Positions 27,164 through 38,161 of a stretch of DNA of 64,000 nucleotides are shown here, piece by piece. Within the stretch, counting starts at the first letter, position 1; the number at the start of each line of letters is the position of its first letter. The DNA lies in assembly GCF_003173735.1 (NCBI RefSeq), contig NZ_CP029551.1:499001-563000 (forward strand). The letters are read 5' to 3'. Under the pieces are notes generated by a model. It saw nothing but the letters and a program-made list of their open reading frames with translations. It made no database searches and had not been told where the DNA came from. The stretch comes from Methylobacterium radiodurans. GTDB taxonomy: Bacteria > Pseudomonadota > Alphaproteobacteria > Rhizobiales > Beijerinckiaceae. Made by a program: the position numbers and the translations under genes.

Positions 27164-28345
27164 TCAGAGACCCAAGATCGCTTTGGCGATCACGTTGCGC
27201 TGGATCTCGTTCGAGCCGCCGTAGATCGAGACCTTGCGGGTGTTGAGGTAGGTGGGTGCCGCGAACGCCTCCCAGCCGAGGGCGTCGACGTCGTTCGCCA
27301 CCGGGGCCGGCAGGCTCAGGGGGCCGGCGAGCTCCACCAGAAGCTCCGTCGCCGCCTGCTGCAGCTCCGAGCCCTTGATCTTGAGGATCGAGGAGGCGGG
27401 GTCCGGCTTCGAGGCGTCGCGCCGCGACTGCGCCGCCACCACCCGCATCTGGGTGATCTCCAGCGCCTTCAGCTCGATCTCGATGGTAGCGATGCGCGCC
27501 CGGAAATCGGCGTCGTCCCACATCGTGCCGGCGCCCGCCGGGGTCTCGCGCGCGAGCCGTTTGACCCGGGCGACGCGCTCCTTGGTCAGCCCGATGCGGG
27601 CGATGCCGGTGCGCTCGTTGGCGAGCAGGAACTTGGCGTAGTCCCAGCCCTTATTTTCTTCCCCAACGAGGTTTTCAGCAGGCACCCGTACAGAGTCGAA
27701 AAAAACCTCGTTGACCTCGTGGCGGCCGTCGATCGTGATGATCGGGCGCACCGCGATGCCGGGGCTCTTCATGTCGATGAGCAGGAAGGAGATGCCGGCC
27801 TGCTTCTTCGCGGACGGATCGGTGCGCACGAGGCAGAAGATCCAGTCGGCGTACTGGCCGAGCGTGGTCCAGGTCTTCTGGCCGTCGACGATGTAGTGGT
27901 CGCCGTCCCGCACGGCGCGGGTCTTGAGCGAGGCGAGGTCCGAGCCGGCGCCGGGCTCGGAGAAGCCCTGGCACCACCAGTCGTCGAGATTGGCGATGCG
28001 CGGCAGGAAGCGCTTCTTCTGCTCATCGTTGCCGAAGGCCGCGATCACGGGCCCTACCATGAAGCAGTTGAACTGCAGCGGCAGCGGCACCGCCGCCTGC
28101 ATCAGCTCCTCCATGAAGATGTAGCGCCGGATCGGATCCCAGTCCTGGCCGCCCCATTCCTTCGGCCAGTGCGGCACCGCCCAGCCCCGGGCGTTCAGGA
28201 TGCGCTGGGAGGTGACGTAGTCCTCGCGGGCGAGCGAGCGGCCCTCCGAGACCTTGCGGCGGATCTCCTCCGGGATCTCGCTGCGGAAGAAGGCGCGCAC
28301 CTCCTGGCGGAAGGCACTCTCCTCGGGGGTGAAGCGCAGGTCCAT
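27164..28345 (-). CDS. pimC: Acyl-CoA dehydrogenase, PimC-like large subunit
   Basis: A 393-residue acyl-CoA dehydrogenase. Flavin and substrate motifs include WWCQGFSEPGAGSDLASLKT (middle domain), GQKTWTTLGQYADW, and VSIYGGSNEIQRNVIAKAILGL at the C-terminus. The PHWPKEWGGQDWDP and LLANERTGIARIG segments are typical of the PimC branch. It would act with the PimD-like subunit on CoA esters of dicarboxylic or medium-chain acids and pass electrons to ETF. The start at 28345 lies 5 bp after the thiolase stop, so the genes are co-transcribed. Confidence 0.9.
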   Translation of the reverse strand: MDLRFTPEESAFRQEVRAFFRSEIPEEIRRKVSEGRSLAREDYVTSQRILNARGWAVPHWPKEWGGQDWDPIRRYIFMEELMQAAVPLPLQFNCFMVGPVIAAFGNDEQKKRFLPRIANLDDWWCQGFSEPGAGSDLASLKTRAVRDGDHYIVDGQKTWTTLGQYADWIFCLVRTDPSAKKQAGISFLLIDMKSPGIAVRPIITIDGRHEVNEVFFDSVRVPAENLVGEENKGWDYAKFLLANERTGIARIGLTKERVARVKRLARETPAGAGTMWDDADFRARIATIEIELKALEITQMRVVAAQSRRDASKPDPASSILKIKGSELQQAATELLVELAGPLSLPAPVANDVDALGWEAFAAPTYLNTRKVSIYGGSNEIQRNVIAKAILGL

Positions 28346-28350
28346 GGCTC

Positions 28351-29538
28351 TTACTCCCGCTCGATCTCGAAGAGGCCCGCGCAGCCCTGGCCGCCGGCCA
28401 CGCACATGGTGACGACGGCGTAGCGCACCCCGCGGCGGCGCCCCTCCAGCAGGGCGTGGCCGACGAGGCGGGCGCCCGACATGCCGAACGGGTGTCCGAC
28501 GCTGATCGCGCCGCCGTTGACGTTGACCTTCTCCGGGTCGAGCCCGAGCCGGTCGCGGCAGTAGATCGACTGCGAGGCGAAGGCCTCGTTCAGCTCCCAC
28601 AGGCCGATATCGTCCACGGTCAGCCCGTTGCGCTCCAAGAGCCGCGGCACCGCGAAGACCGGGCCGATGCCCATCTCCTCCGGCCCGCAGCCGGCGGCCG
28701 CGAAGCCGCGCACGATCCCGAGCGGCTTCAGGCCGCGCCGCGCCGCCTCCTCGGCCGACATCAGCACCGAGGCCGAGGCGCCGTCCGAGAGCTGGCTCGC
28801 GTTGCCCGCGGTGATGAAGGCGCCCTCGCCGCGCACGGGCTTCAGCTTGGCGAGGCCCTCCAGCGTGGTGTCGGGCCGGTTGCCCTCGTCCTTCGCGAGC
28901 CGGGTCTCGACGTTGCGGGTCTCGCCGGTCGCCTTGTCGGTCACCGCCATGGTCGCGGTGATCGGCACGATCTCGGCATCGAACAGGCCGGCCGCCTGTG
29001 CCGCGGCCGTGCGCTGCTGGCTCAGCAAGGCGAACGCGTCCTGCGCCTCGCGGGAGATACGATAGCGCTCCGCCACGATGTCGGCGGTCTCGATCATCGG
29101 CATGTAGATCTCGGGCAGGTGCTGCTCGAGCCAGGCGTTGCGGGTGAGCTCGCGCCGCACCTGCGGCTGGACGAGGCTGATCGACTCGACGCCGCCCGCG
29201 ACCGCGACCGGCACGCCGTCGAGGCGGACGCGCTTGGCCGCGTCCGCGATCGCCTGCAGGCCCGAGGCGCAGAAGCGTGAGACCGTGGCACCGGCCGACT
29301 GCACGGGGATGCCGGCGACCAGGCTCGCGTGGCGGGCGACGTTGCCGCCGGTGGCGGCCTCCGGGTAGCCGCAGCCCATCACGACCTCCTCGACGGCCTC
29401 CGGCTCGACGCCGGCGCGGTCGAGCGCGTGACGGATGGCGTGGGCGGCGAGATCCGCCCCGTTGGTCAGGTTCAGCGCCCCGCGATGCGCCCGGCCGATG
29501 GGCGTGCGGGCGGTGGCGACGATCACGGCGTCGGTCAT
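28351..29538 (-). CDS. pimB: Acetyl-CoA acetyltransferase (thiolase), PimB-like
   Basis: A 395-residue thiolase II-type enzyme. The acyl-carrying cysteine lies in [12 protein letters not shown] (about residue 88), the catalytic histidine in [20 protein letters not shown], and the second cysteine in [14 protein letters not shown]. It removes acetyl-CoA from 3-ketoacyl-CoA in beta-oxidation. Its position between the multifunctional hydratase/dehydrogenase and the PimC/D genes copies the pimFABCD order except that the pimA ligase gene is absent. Start ATG at 29538. Confidence 0.93.
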   Translation of the reverse strand: MTDAVIVATARTPIGRAHRGALNLTNGADLAAHAIRHALDRAGVEPEAVEEVVMGCGYPEAATGGNVARHASLVAGIPVQSAGATVSRFCASGLQAIADAAKRVRLDGVPVAVAGGVESISLVQPQVRRELTRNAWLEQHLPEIYMPMIETADIVAERYRISREAQDAFALLSQQRTAAAQAAGLFDAEIVPITATMAVTDKATGETRNVETRLAKDEGNRPDTTLEGLAKLKPVRGEGAFITAGNASQLSDGASASVLMSAEEAARRGLKPLGIVRGFAAAGCGPEEMGIGPVFAVPRLLERNGLTVDDIGLWELNEAFASQSIYCRDRLGLDPEKVNVNGGAISVGHPFGMSGARLVGHALLEGRRRGVRYAVVTMCVAGGQGCAGLFEIERE

Positions 29539-29602
29539 CGGATGCTCTCTACGGGTTGATGCAGGCAATCTCCCCCGCTTTGGGGAAGGAAGGGCGCGGC
29601 GC

Positions 29603-31672
29603 TCACGGGGCGTCCCAGGCTGAGAACCCCCTGCCCGTCTCGGCGAGGCGGGCCACCAGCGGCGCGGGGCGCAGGGTCTCGTCCCCGGATTCCTCGGCGA
29701 AGCGTTCCAGATCGGCCGCGACCTTGGCCAGCCCGAGCCCGTCCGCCCAGTGCATCGGGCCACCGCGCCAGGCCGGCCAGTTGTAGCCGTTGAGCCAGAT
29801 CGTATCGATGTCGCCGGGGCGGGCCGCGACACCCTCCTCCAGGATGCGGGCGCCCTCGTTGACCATCGGCAGCATCAGCCGGACGACGATCTCCTCGGGC
29901 GTGAAATCCCGCCGCGCGATGCCCCGGCGCTCGGACTCGGCGGCGATCAGGGCCTCGACCTCGGGATCGCGCGAACCCGTCCGGGCGCCCTCCGGGTAGA
30001 GGTAGAAGCCGCGTCCCGTCTTCTGGCCGAGGCGGCCCTGCTCGCAGAGCGCGTCGGCGATCGGGGCCTTGCCGCCGGTGGCCTTGCGGGTGCGCCAGCC
30101 GATGTCGAGGCCGGCGAGGTCCGCCATCGCGAAGGGCCCCATGCGGAAACCGAAATCGGTGACCGCGGCGTCGATCTGGTGCGGCAGTGCGCCCGCGAGC
30201 AGCAGGCGCTCGCCTGCCGCCGAGCGGCGGGCCAGCATGCGGTTGCCGACGAAGCCGAAGCAGACGCCGACCGTCACCGGCAGCTTGGCCAGCCGCCGCG
30301 TGAGGTCGTTGGCGGTGGCAAGTGCGTCGGGCGCCGTGCGCTCCGCCCGCACCACCTCGACGAGGCGCATCACGTTGGCGGGGCTGAAGAAGTGCAGGCC
30401 GAGCACGTCGGCGGGCCGGTCGGTGGCCGCGGCGATCCGGTTCACGTCGAGATAGGAGGTGTTGGTGGCAAGGATCGCGCCGGGCTTGGCGATCCGGGAA
30501 AGCGCGGAGAAGATCTCCTCCTTGACGCCCATCTCCTCGAAGGCCGCCTCGACCACGATGTCGGCCTGCGCAGCGCTCTCCAGCCCGACCGCGCCGGTGA
30601 TGCGGGCGAGCCGCTCGGCCATCGCCGCCTCGCTGAGCGAGCCGCGCTTGACCGACGAGGCGTAGGTGGCGCGCATCCGCGCCAAGCCGCGGTCGAGGGC
30701 GTCCTGTTCGGTCTCGATCACCGTGACGGGAATGCCCGCGTTGGCGAAGCAGAGCGCGATGCCGCCGCCCATCGTGCCGGCGCCGATCACCGCCGCGGAG
30801 GCGATGTCCCGGCGCGGCGTGTCCTTGGAGAGGCCCGGCACCCGCGCGGTCTCGCGCTCGGCGAAGAAGGCGTAGCGCAGCGCCTTCGAGCGCGGATCGT
30901 CCACCAGGGCGAGGAAGCGGGCGCGCTCGGTCTTCACGGCCTCGTCGAAGGGCTGCTCGAACCCGGCCCGCACGGCATCGACCAGGGCCGCCACGTTCGG
31001 CTGGCCCGGCGCCTTCTTGAGGGCCTCGGCCGCGCGCGCCTCGAAGGCCTCGCGCGCCGCCTCGTCCATGCGCTCGGCGCGGTCCCGGGCCCGGGGCGGA
31101 CGCCCCTCCGCGGCGAGCCGCAGGGCGAGCGCGCGGGCCGCCGCGACGAGATCGCCCGGCTCCAGCGCCTCGGCGAGGCCCTGCCGGACCGCCCGCTCCG
31201 CATCGACCGGCTCGCCGCCGAGCATCATCCCGAAAGCGGCCTCCGCCCCGATCAGGCGCGGCAGGCGCTGGGTGCCGCCCGCGCCCGGGATCAGGCCGAG
31301 CTTCACCTCCGGCAGGCCGAGCTTGGCCGCCGGACCCACCACCCGGGCGTGGCAGGCCATCGCGAGTTCGAGCCCTCCGCCGAGCGCCGCCCCGTGGATC
31401 GCCGCGACCACCGGCTTTCCCGCCCCGTCGAGGTGCTCGATCAGATCCGGCAGCAGCGGCGGGCGCGGCGGCGTGCCGAATTCCGAGATGTCGGCGCCGC
31501 CGACGAAGACCTTGCCCTCGGCCGCGAGCACGACCGCCCGCACCGCTTCGTCGGCGAGCGCTCGCGCCAGCGCAGCGTCCAGGGCGGCGCGCAGGTCGTA
31601 TCCCAGCGCGTTCACCGGCGGGTTCGACAGCGTGAGCACGGCGACGGCGTCGCGAAGTTCCTGGCGGACCAC
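29603..31672 (-). CDS. pimF: Bifunctional enoyl-CoA hydratase / 3-hydroxyacyl-CoA dehydrogenase, PimF-like
   Basis: A 689-residue FadB/FadJ-type fusion. Residues 1-190 are the crotonase domain ([40 protein letters not shown]). About 285-470 form the NAD-binding domain ([19 protein letters not shown]), followed by two C-terminal HAD domains ([38 protein letters not shown]). It performs hydration and oxidation in each beta-oxidation turn. A GTG at 31672 is supported by a strong AGGAGGA 7 bases upstream. It is the first gene of the minus-strand operon and is divergent from the LIV-type importer. Confidence 0.94.
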   Translation of the reverse strand: MVRQELRDAVAVLTLSNPPVNALGYDLRAALDAALARALADEAVRAVVLAAEGKVFVGGADISEFGTPPRPPLLPDLIEHLDGAGKPVVAAIHGAALGGGLELAMACHARVVGPAAKLGLPEVKLGLIPGAGGTQRLPRLIGAEAAFGMMLGGEPVDAERAVRQGLAEALEPGDLVAAARALALRLAAEGRPPRARDRAERMDEAAREAFEARAAEALKKAPGQPNVAALVDAVRAGFEQPFDEAVKTERARFLALVDDPRSKALRYAFFAERETARVPGLSKDTPRRDIASAAVIGAGTMGGGIALCFANAGIPVTVIETEQDALDRGLARMRATYASSVKRGSLSEAAMAERLARITGAVGLESAAQADIVVEAAFEEMGVKEEIFSALSRIAKPGAILATNTSYLDVNRIAAATDRPADVLGLHFFSPANVMRLVEVVRAERTAPDALATANDLTRRLAKLPVTVGVCFGFVGNRMLARRSAAGERLLLAGALPHQIDAAVTDFGFRMGPFAMADLAGLDIGWRTRKATGGKAPIADALCEQGRLGQKTGRGFYLYPEGARTGSRDPEVEALIAAESERRGIARRDFTPEEIVVRLMLPMVNEGARILEEGVAARPGDIDTIWLNGYNWPAWRGGPMHWADGLGLAKVAADLERFAEESGDETLRPAPLVARLAETGRGFSAWDAP

Positions 31673-31973
31673 GCTCGCTTCCTCCTATTGTTCTGCAATG
31701 CAGAATGAAAATCTGCAAATTCACGCGGATGTCGCGCTTTGGGCGGATGCATGTCAAGGCAGGATCGTGCAGACCGGCATCAAAATGACAGATCCGATCC
31801 GTCATGCAGACGATCGATCTGCAAAAAATTGACAGATCCGGAAACCGTATGCCATCCAGGCGCCGCCTCGGACCGCCCTGCGGATCGCCGGGCCACGCGG
31901 AGCAGCAGACTCCGCGCATGGGACGAAACACGAAGCGCGCCGCCCTCCGGCCCGCGCCCAAGGAGGAACCCGC
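31673..31973. promoter_or_regulatory. Divergent promoter/operator region of the pim-like and importer operons
   Basis: A lower-GC 301-bp spacer between divergent operons. It contains a perfect 15-bp palindrome TTCTGCAATGCAGAA (31691-31705), further TCTGCAAA copies at 31711 and 31818, TGCAGAC at 31768 and 31805, and an 11-bp direct repeat TGACAGATCCG (31786-31796 and 31830-31840). One TTGACA (31829-31834) may be a -35 for the importer. The shared TCTGCA/TGCAGA core suggests one regulator acting on both operons; the IclR gene at the far end of the importer operon is a candidate. Confidence 0.65.
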
Positions 31974-33137
31974 ATGCTTCGCAGAGCCGTCGCGGCCGCG
32001 TCGATCGCCCTCGCCACATTGTCCGGAGGACCCGCCCGCGCCGACGAGATCCTGGTCGGCGCCCACATGCCGCTGACCGGCTCGCTCGCCCGCTCGGGTC
32101 AGGCCTTCGACGAGGGCATGCGGGTGGCGATCCAGATGTTCAACGCCGGCCCCCAGAAGCACAAGATCCGCCTCCAGGTGATCGACGACGAGAGCACGCC
32201 CGCCAAGGCGGTGTCGGCGGTGGAGAAGCTCGTCTCGGACGGCGCGGTCGCGGTGATCGGCGGCTACGGCTCGAACATCATCGGACCGGCCTCGGATGCC
32301 TCGAACCGGCTGAAGACCACCTACATCACGGCCGGCGCGGTGAGCGACGAGCTGACGGCGCGCGGTCTCAAGACCTTCTTCCGCATCAACAACAACGCCG
32401 GCTACCAGCGCGGCATGGGCACCCTGCTGGAGAGCCTGAAGCCGACCTCCGTCTCGATCCTGGCCTCGACCAAGGAGGCGCCGGCGCTGCTCGCCAAGGG
32501 CCTGCAGAAGGACCTCGCCGCCAAGGGCGTGAAGGTCACGGTGCACGAGTTCGACCCGGCGATCACCGACTTCAAGCCGGTCATCAACAAGGTGAAGCTG
32601 CAGGATAAGTCAGACATCCTGGTGATGTCGGCCTACGAGAACGACTATGTCGGCATCATCCGGGCCGCCAAGGTGCTGAAGCCTCCGGTCAAGCTCATCG
32701 TCGGCGCGTGGTCGCTCGCCACCCCGAAGATGCACGCCGAGTTCCCCGACCTGATGAACAACGTCGTCGGGACCTCCTTCCTGCCCTTCCCGGTCGAGAT
32801 GAAGGACGAGGAGGGCAAGCGCTTCGCCGAGACCTACAAGAAGACCTACAACAAGGAGGTCGAGTACCTCTCGACCCTGAGCTTCGTCGAGACGACGATC
32901 CTGGCCGAGGCCATCGCGCGCGCGGCGGATGCCGGCACGCTCAAGACCGGCGGCCTGCCCGACGCCATGCGCCGGACCGAGCGCGAGACCCTGCTCGGCC
33001 CCGTCCAGTTCGACGCCACCGGCGACAACCCGCGCTTCACCGTGGCGATGGGCCAGCACCGGGCGGGCAAGATCGTGCTGGTCTCGCCGGCCAGTGCGGC
33101 GACGGGCGAGATCGCCTTCCCGGCCCTGCCCTGGTGA
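31974..33137 (+). CDS. ABC transporter substrate-binding protein, LivK/peripla_BP_6 type
   Basis: A 387-residue periplasmic binding protein. The signal peptide is MLRRAVAAASIALATLSGGP with cleavage near ARAD. The mature start DEILVGAHMPLTGSLARSGQ and DDESTPAKAVSAVEKLV are typical of the branched-chain amino acid/aromatic/fatty acid binding family. The divergent pim-like operon suggests that the ligand is a dicarboxylate or fatty acid rather than leucine, but that is inference. An AAGGAGG sequence lies about 8 bases before the ATG. First gene of a nine-gene plus-strand run. Confidence 0.9.
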   Translation: MLRRAVAAASIALATLSGGPARADEILVGAHMPLTGSLARSGQAFDEGMRVAIQMFNAGPQKHKIRLQVIDDESTPAKAVSAVEKLVSDGAVAVIGGYGSNIIGPASDASNRLKTTYITAGAVSDELTARGLKTFFRINNNAGYQRGMGTLLESLKPTSVSILASTKEAPALLAKGLQKDLAAKGVKVTVHEFDPAITDFKPVINKVKLQDKSDILVMSAYENDYVGIIRAAKVLKPPVKLIVGAWSLATPKMHAEFPDLMNNVVGTSFLPFPVEMKDEEGKRFAETYKKTYNKEVEYLSTLSFVETTILAEAIARAADAGTLKTGGLPDAMRRTERETLLGPVQFDATGDNPRFTVAMGQHRAGKIVLVSPASAATGEIAFPALPW

Positions 33138-33144
33138 GGCCGGC

Positions 33145-34017
33145 GTGACCGATCTGATCCTCCAGGCCCTGTTCTCCGGGCTCCTCGTCGGCAGCGTCTA
33201 CGCCCTCGTGGCGCTCGGCCTCGCCCTCTCCTTCGGGGCGATGCGGATCATCAACCTCGCGCACGGCGAGCTGGTGCTGCTCGCCGCCTACTGCGCCTAC
33301 GTGGTCGAGGCCCGCGCCGGCCTCGACCCCTACCTCGCGATCCCGCTCGCGCTCGTCGTGGTGTCGGTGGTCTGCGCCGCGCTCTTCCTGATGATCGACC
33401 GCATCCGCGAGCACCGGGAGCTGAACTCGCTGATCCTCACCTTCGGGATCGGCATCGTCCTGACGAACGCGATCCTGCTGGTCTTCGCCAGCGACGTGCG
33501 CACCACCGCCTCGCCACGGCTCCAGGACGCGACGTCGATCGGTCCCGTCTACGCCATGAACGGCGAGATCGTCGCCTTCGGGGTCAGCCTCGCGCTGATG
33601 GTCGCCCTGTGGTGGTGGCTGAAGAAGAGCTGGTACGGGCGGGCGGTGCGCGCCGTCTCGTCGAACCGGGCGGCCGCGACCCTCATGGGCATCAGCCCGG
33701 TGCGGACGGAACTCGTCTCCTTCCTCGTCGCGGGCGCGCTCGCGAGCTTCGCGGGGGTGGCGCTCTACACGATGAGCGTGGTGCAGCCGGCGCTCGGCCA
33801 CGCGCTCACCGTCAAGGCCTTCATCGTCACGGTGCTGGCCGGCGTCGGCTCGATCCCCGGGGTGTTCCTGGCGGCGATCCTGCTCGGCGTCACCGAGGCG
33901 CTCACCGTCACGCTCGCCAGTTCCGCCCTGCAGGAACTCGCCGGCATGGTGCTGTTCCTCCTCGTCCTCTTCCTGCTGCCGAACGGCCTGTTCGGCGCGC
34001 GCGCCCGCCGCGGCTGA
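33145..34017 (+). CDS. livH: ABC importer permease, LivH type
   Basis: A 290-residue inner-membrane permease of the LIV family with about eight hydrophobic segments. Family signatures include GLLVGSVYALVALGLALSFG, MRIINLAHGELVLLAAY and the C-terminal TVLAGVGSIPGVFLAAILLG. The GTG at 33145 begins 7 bp after the binding-protein stop; frames further upstream overlap that gene and are not plausible. It forms the translocation pore with the LivM-type protein. Confidence 0.92.
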   Translation: MTDLILQALFSGLLVGSVYALVALGLALSFGAMRIINLAHGELVLLAAYCAYVVEARAGLDPYLAIPLALVVVSVVCAALFLMIDRIREHRELNSLILTFGIGIVLTNAILLVFASDVRTTASPRLQDATSIGPVYAMNGEIVAFGVSLALMVALWWWLKKSWYGRAVRAVSSNRAAATLMGISPVRTELVSFLVAGALASFAGVALYTMSVVQPALGHALTVKAFIVTVLAGVGSIPGVFLAAILLGVTEALTVTLASSALQELAGMVLFLLVLFLLPNGLFGARARRG

Positions 34018-34027
34018 GGTGACCCGC

Positions 34028-35026
34028 ATGGCTTCCCTCGATTCCGCCCCCGCCGTCGCGCTCAAGGCCGCCCCTGCCCGCTCGCGGGTGCCGGGCGGCG
34101 CGGCCCTCGGCCTCGGCCTCCTCGTCCTGGCCCTGCTGCCGGTGCTCATGGGCGCCAGCAACTACATGCTGGGCCTGCTGATCTCGGCGCTCATCCTCTC
34201 GGGCGTCGCGCTCGCCTGGGCGCTGCTCGGCAATCTCGGCGGGATGGTCTCGTTCGGCCACGCCGCCTTTTTCGGGGTCGGGGCCTACGCCTCGGCGCTG
34301 CTCTCGGCCAAGCTCGGCCTGCCGGTGCTGCTCACCGTGCCGCTGGGCGGTTTCGTCGCCGTGGTGGCCTCGCTCGCGATGCTGCCCGCGCTCCGGCTGT
34401 CGGGCCCCTACTTCGCGCTCGCCATCCTCGCCTACGCGCAGATCTTCCGCATCCTGGCGACGGAAGCCTCCTGGCTCACCGGCGGCGGCGCGGGCTTCCA
34501 GCGCTACCCCGGCCTGCCGACCGTGTTCGGGCTGGATCTGGCGAGCCGCACCGGCAGCTACCTGCTCCTCGTCGCGGTGGTCACCCTCTGCGCGCTGGCC
34601 TACCTCGCGGTGCGGCGCAGCCACGTCGGCCTTGCCCTGCGGGCCATCGCCGAGAGCGAGGACGCGACCCGGGTGGTCGGCGTCAACAGCACGTTCCTGA
34701 AGTCCCTGATGCTGCTGCTCTCGGCCTTCATCACCGGCGTGTTCGGCGCGCTCAACGCCCACATCATCGGCTTCCTTGAGCCCGACTACGCCTTCTCGGG
34801 CGTCTGGAGCCTGATGCCGATCATCGCGGCGATCTTCGGCGGCTACCGCACGATCGTCGGCCCGATCGGCGGCGCGGTGATCATCTACCTGTTCGACCAA
34901 GTGGTGGCCAAAAGCCTGATCGCGGTCGGCCACCAGATCATTCTGGGCTTCGTCCTCGTCGTGATGGTGCTGGCCGCGCCGAACGGGCTGCTCGGCCTCG
35001 TCCGAAAGGGGACCCGCGATGCTTGA
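34028..35026 (+). CDS. livM: ABC importer permease, LivM type
   Basis: A 332-residue permease with the diagnostic LivM segments GNLGGMVSFGHAAFFGVGAYASAL, RLSGPYFALAILAYAQIFRIL and GVWSLMPIIAAIFGGYRTIVG. The ATG at 34028 is preferred to a GTG at 34019 because GAGGTGA, a near-perfect anti-Shine-Dalgarno complement, lies 6 bases before it. It overlaps livG by 8 bases. Confidence 0.92.
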   Translation: MASLDSAPAVALKAAPARSRVPGGAALGLGLLVLALLPVLMGASNYMLGLLISALILSGVALAWALLGNLGGMVSFGHAAFFGVGAYASALLSAKLGLPVLLTVPLGGFVAVVASLAMLPALRLSGPYFALAILAYAQIFRILATEASWLTGGGAGFQRYPGLPTVFGLDLASRTGSYLLLVAVVTLCALAYLAVRRSHVGLALRAIAESEDATRVVGVNSTFLKSLMLLLSAFITGVFGALNAHIIGFLEPDYAFSGVWSLMPIIAAIFGGYRTIVGPIGGAVIIYLFDQVVAKSLIAVGHQIILGFVLVVMVLAAPNGLLGLVRKGTRDA

Positions 35027-35729
35027 GCTCGACGCCGTCACGGTCCGCTTCGGCGGGTTGGTCGCCCTGCGCGACGTCACCTTCACGGTGCAGCCGGGCG
35101 AGATCCTGGGCCTCGTCGGCCCGAACGGGGCCGGCAAGACCACGCTCTTCAACGGCATTTCGGGGCTGACCCGGGTGCGCGGGAAGATCCTGTTCGGGGG
35201 CCGCGACGTCACGCGGCTGCCGCTGCACCGCCGCGCCCGCCTCGGGATCGGCCGCACCTTCCAGATCCCGCAGCCGATGAAGCACCTGACCGTGCGCGAG
35301 AACCTCGCGGTCGCCCAGGTCTTCGGCGCCGGCCGCCACGACCCCGCGCGGATCGAGGAGATCCTCTCCGTCATGGAGCTCCAGGCCCAGGGCGACCGCC
35401 CGGCCGAGAGCGCGCTGGCGCTGCAGGAGCTGAAGCGGCTGGAGATCGCCAAGGCGCTCGCCACCGAGCCGAAGCTCCTCCTCCTCGACGAGGTGCTGGC
35501 GGGACTGGAGAGCCAGGCCAAGCGCCAGTTCGCGGCCAAGCTCAAGGAGCTGCACCGCCGCTTCGACCTGACCATCGTCATCGTCGAGCACGACATCGAG
35601 ACGATCTCGGGCCTCTGCTCGCGCGCCGTGGTGCTGAACTTCGGCGAGATCATCGCCGACGGCACCCCGGCCCAGGTCTTCCGCGATCCGCGCGTGATCG
35701 AGAGCTACACCGGGACGGCCCATGCTTGA
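35019..35729 (+). CDS. livG: ABC importer ATPase, LivG type
   Basis: A 236-residue ATP-binding protein. Walker [10 protein letters not shown] (about 34-42), a degenerate signature region in which the usual LSGGQ reads LALQELKRLEIAKALA, Walker B LLLLDEVLAGL and the switch His in IVIVEHDIETI are present. The AGI-GRTFQIPQPM region is typical of LivG. The replaced LSGGQ is noteworthy: LivG proteins usually have LSYGQQRRLEIARAL here. It acts with LivF to power import. Confidence 0.9.
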   Translation: MLELDAVTVRFGGLVALRDVTFTVQPGEILGLVGPNGAGKTTLFNGISGLTRVRGKILFGGRDVTRLPLHRRARLGIGRTFQIPQPMKHLTVRENLAVAQVFGAGRHDPARIEEILSVMELQAQGDRPAESALALQELKRLEIAKALATEPKLLLLDEVLAGLESQAKRQFAAKLKELHRRFDLTIVIVEHDIETISGLCSRAVVLNFGEIIADGTPAQVFRDPRVIESYTGTAHA

Positions 35730-36432
35730 GACCCAGAACCTCCGGGCCGGCTACGGCCACATCACGGTGCTGTGGGACCTCTCGCTCTCCTTCCGCGAGG
35801 GCGCGCTGACCGCCATCGTCGGCCCGAACGGGGCCGGCAAGACCACGCTGCTGCGCGCGCTCACCGGCCTGATCCCGCACGGCGGCGAGATCCGCCTCGG
35901 CGGGAAGCGTCTGGCGGGCAAGACCTGGGATCTGGCCGGCCAGGGCATCGTGATGGTGCCGGAAGGCCGCCTCGTCTTCCGCGACATGAGCGTGGAGGAG
36001 AATCTCTGCCTCGGCGCCTACCCGAAGCGCTGCCGCGGCGACCTCTCCTCCGGCCTCGACCGGGTCTACGGCCTGTTCCCGCGCCTGCGCGAGCGGCGCG
36101 GCCAGGCGGCGGGCTCGCTCTCCGGCGGCGAGGCGCAGATGCTCGCCATGGGACGGGGGCTGATGTCGCAGCCGAAGATCCTGCTGATCGACGAGCCGAG
36201 CCTCGGCCTCGCGCCGGTGATCGTCAACGAGGTGTTCGACATCATCGCGCGCCTGAAGGAGGCTGGGACCACGATCCTGCTCGTCGAGCAGAACACCCGC
36301 GTCGCCCTCTCGGTGGCCGACGACGTGCACCTCCTGCGCGGCGGGCAGGTGCGGCTCAGCGAGCCGGCGGCGCAGGTCGACCTCGACCGGCTGCACGACC
36401 TCTACTTCGCGCGGGAGGCGCAGAGCGCGTGA
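35722..36432 (+). CDS. livF: ABC importer ATPase, LivF type
   Basis: A 236-residue ATP-binding protein with Walker [12 protein letters not shown], the LivF-specific [18 protein letters not shown], signature [17 protein letters not shown], Walker [14 protein letters not shown] and LLVEQNTR. It overlaps livG by 8 bases and the following oxidoreductase gene by 4 bases (GTGA). It completes a standard five-protein LIV-type importer. Confidence 0.93.
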   Translation: MLETQNLRAGYGHITVLWDLSLSFREGALTAIVGPNGAGKTTLLRALTGLIPHGGEIRLGGKRLAGKTWDLAGQGIVMVPEGRLVFRDMSVEENLCLGAYPKRCRGDLSSGLDRVYGLFPRLRERRGQAAGSLSGGEAQMLAMGRGLMSQPKILLIDEPSLGLAPVIVNEVFDIIARLKEAGTTILLVEQNTRVALSVADDVHLLRGGQVRLSEPAAQVDLDRLHDLYFAREAQSA

Positions 36433-37385
36433 ACCGTCTGCCCCCGATCCTGCGCGACAACCTCGCCCTGCCGGTCATCGCCTCGCCGATGTTCATCGTC
36501 TCGGGGCCGGACCTGGTGATCGCCCAGTGCCGCGCCGGCATCGTCGGGTCCTTCCCGGCGCTGAACGCGCGGCCCGCCGCGATGCTCGACACCTGGCTCA
36601 CCCGCATCACGGAGGAGCTCGCTGCCGCGCGGGCGGCCGACCCCGCGGCCCGGATCGCGCCCTTCGCGGTCAACCAGATCGTCCACGCCTCGAACGACCG
36701 GCTGGCGGAGGATGTCGAGACCTGCGCGCGCCACCGCGTGCCGATCGTCATCACCAGCTTGCGCGCGCCCGACGCCGTGGTGCGGCCGGTGCACGGCTAC
36801 GGCGGCCTCGTCTTCCACGACGTCACCACGGTGCGCCACGCCGAGAAGGCGCTCGAGGCGGGCGTCGACGGGCTGATCCTGGTCTGCGCCGGGGCGGGCG
36901 GACACGCGGGCACGCTCTCGCCCTTCGCGCTGGTGGGCGAGGTGCGCCGCTTCTACGACGGGCCGCTGATCCTCTCGGGGGCAATCACCACCGGATCCGC
37001 GATCCTGGCCGCGCAGGCGATGGGTGCCGACCTCGCCTATATGGGCACCCGCTTCATCGCCTCCGCGGAGGCGAACGCGGCCCCCGCCTACAAGGACATG
37101 ATCGCGGGCGCGAGCGCTGCGGACATCCTGTACACGCCCTTCTTCACCGGCGTGCCCGGCAACTACCTGGCGCCCAGCATCCGCGCCGCAGGCCTGGATC
37201 CGGACGCCCTGCCGACCGCCGACAAGACCGCGATGAGCTTCGCCAGCGACCGGGCGAAGCCCTGGCGCGACGTCTGGGGCGCGGGCCAGGGGGTCGGCAC
37301 GATCCCCGATGTGCGGCCGGTCGCCGAGATCGTGGCGGGGCTGGCACGGGAGTACCGCGCGGCCCGCGCCGGCCTCGCGGCCTGA
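36429..37385 (+). CDS. Nitronate monooxygenase (2-nitropropane dioxygenase)-family FMN protein
   Basis: A 318-residue TIM-barrel flavoprotein. The pattern [22 protein letters not shown] at the start, [21 protein letters not shown] in the middle and [26 protein letters not shown] near the phosphate site are those of the NPD/NMO family. Members oxidise nitronates or act as enoyl reductases and flavin-dependent desaturases. Its role within a dicarboxylate or fatty acid operon is not known. The GTG start overlaps the livF stop. Confidence 0.88.
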   Translation: MNRLPPILRDNLALPVIASPMFIVSGPDLVIAQCRAGIVGSFPALNARPAAMLDTWLTRITEELAAARAADPAARIAPFAVNQIVHASNDRLAEDVETCARHRVPIVITSLRAPDAVVRPVHGYGGLVFHDVTTVRHAEKALEAGVDGLILVCAGAGGHAGTLSPFALVGEVRRFYDGPLILSGAITTGSAILAAQAMGADLAYMGTRFIASAEANAAPAYKDMIAGASAADILYTPFFTGVPGNYLAPSIRAAGLDPDALPTADKTAMSFASDRAKPWRDVWGAGQGVGTIPDVRPVAEIVAGLAREYRAARAGLAA

Positions 37386-37399
37386 GGAGGATCCGAGCC

Positions 37400-38157
<758 letters not shown>

Positions 38158-38161
<4 letters not shown>

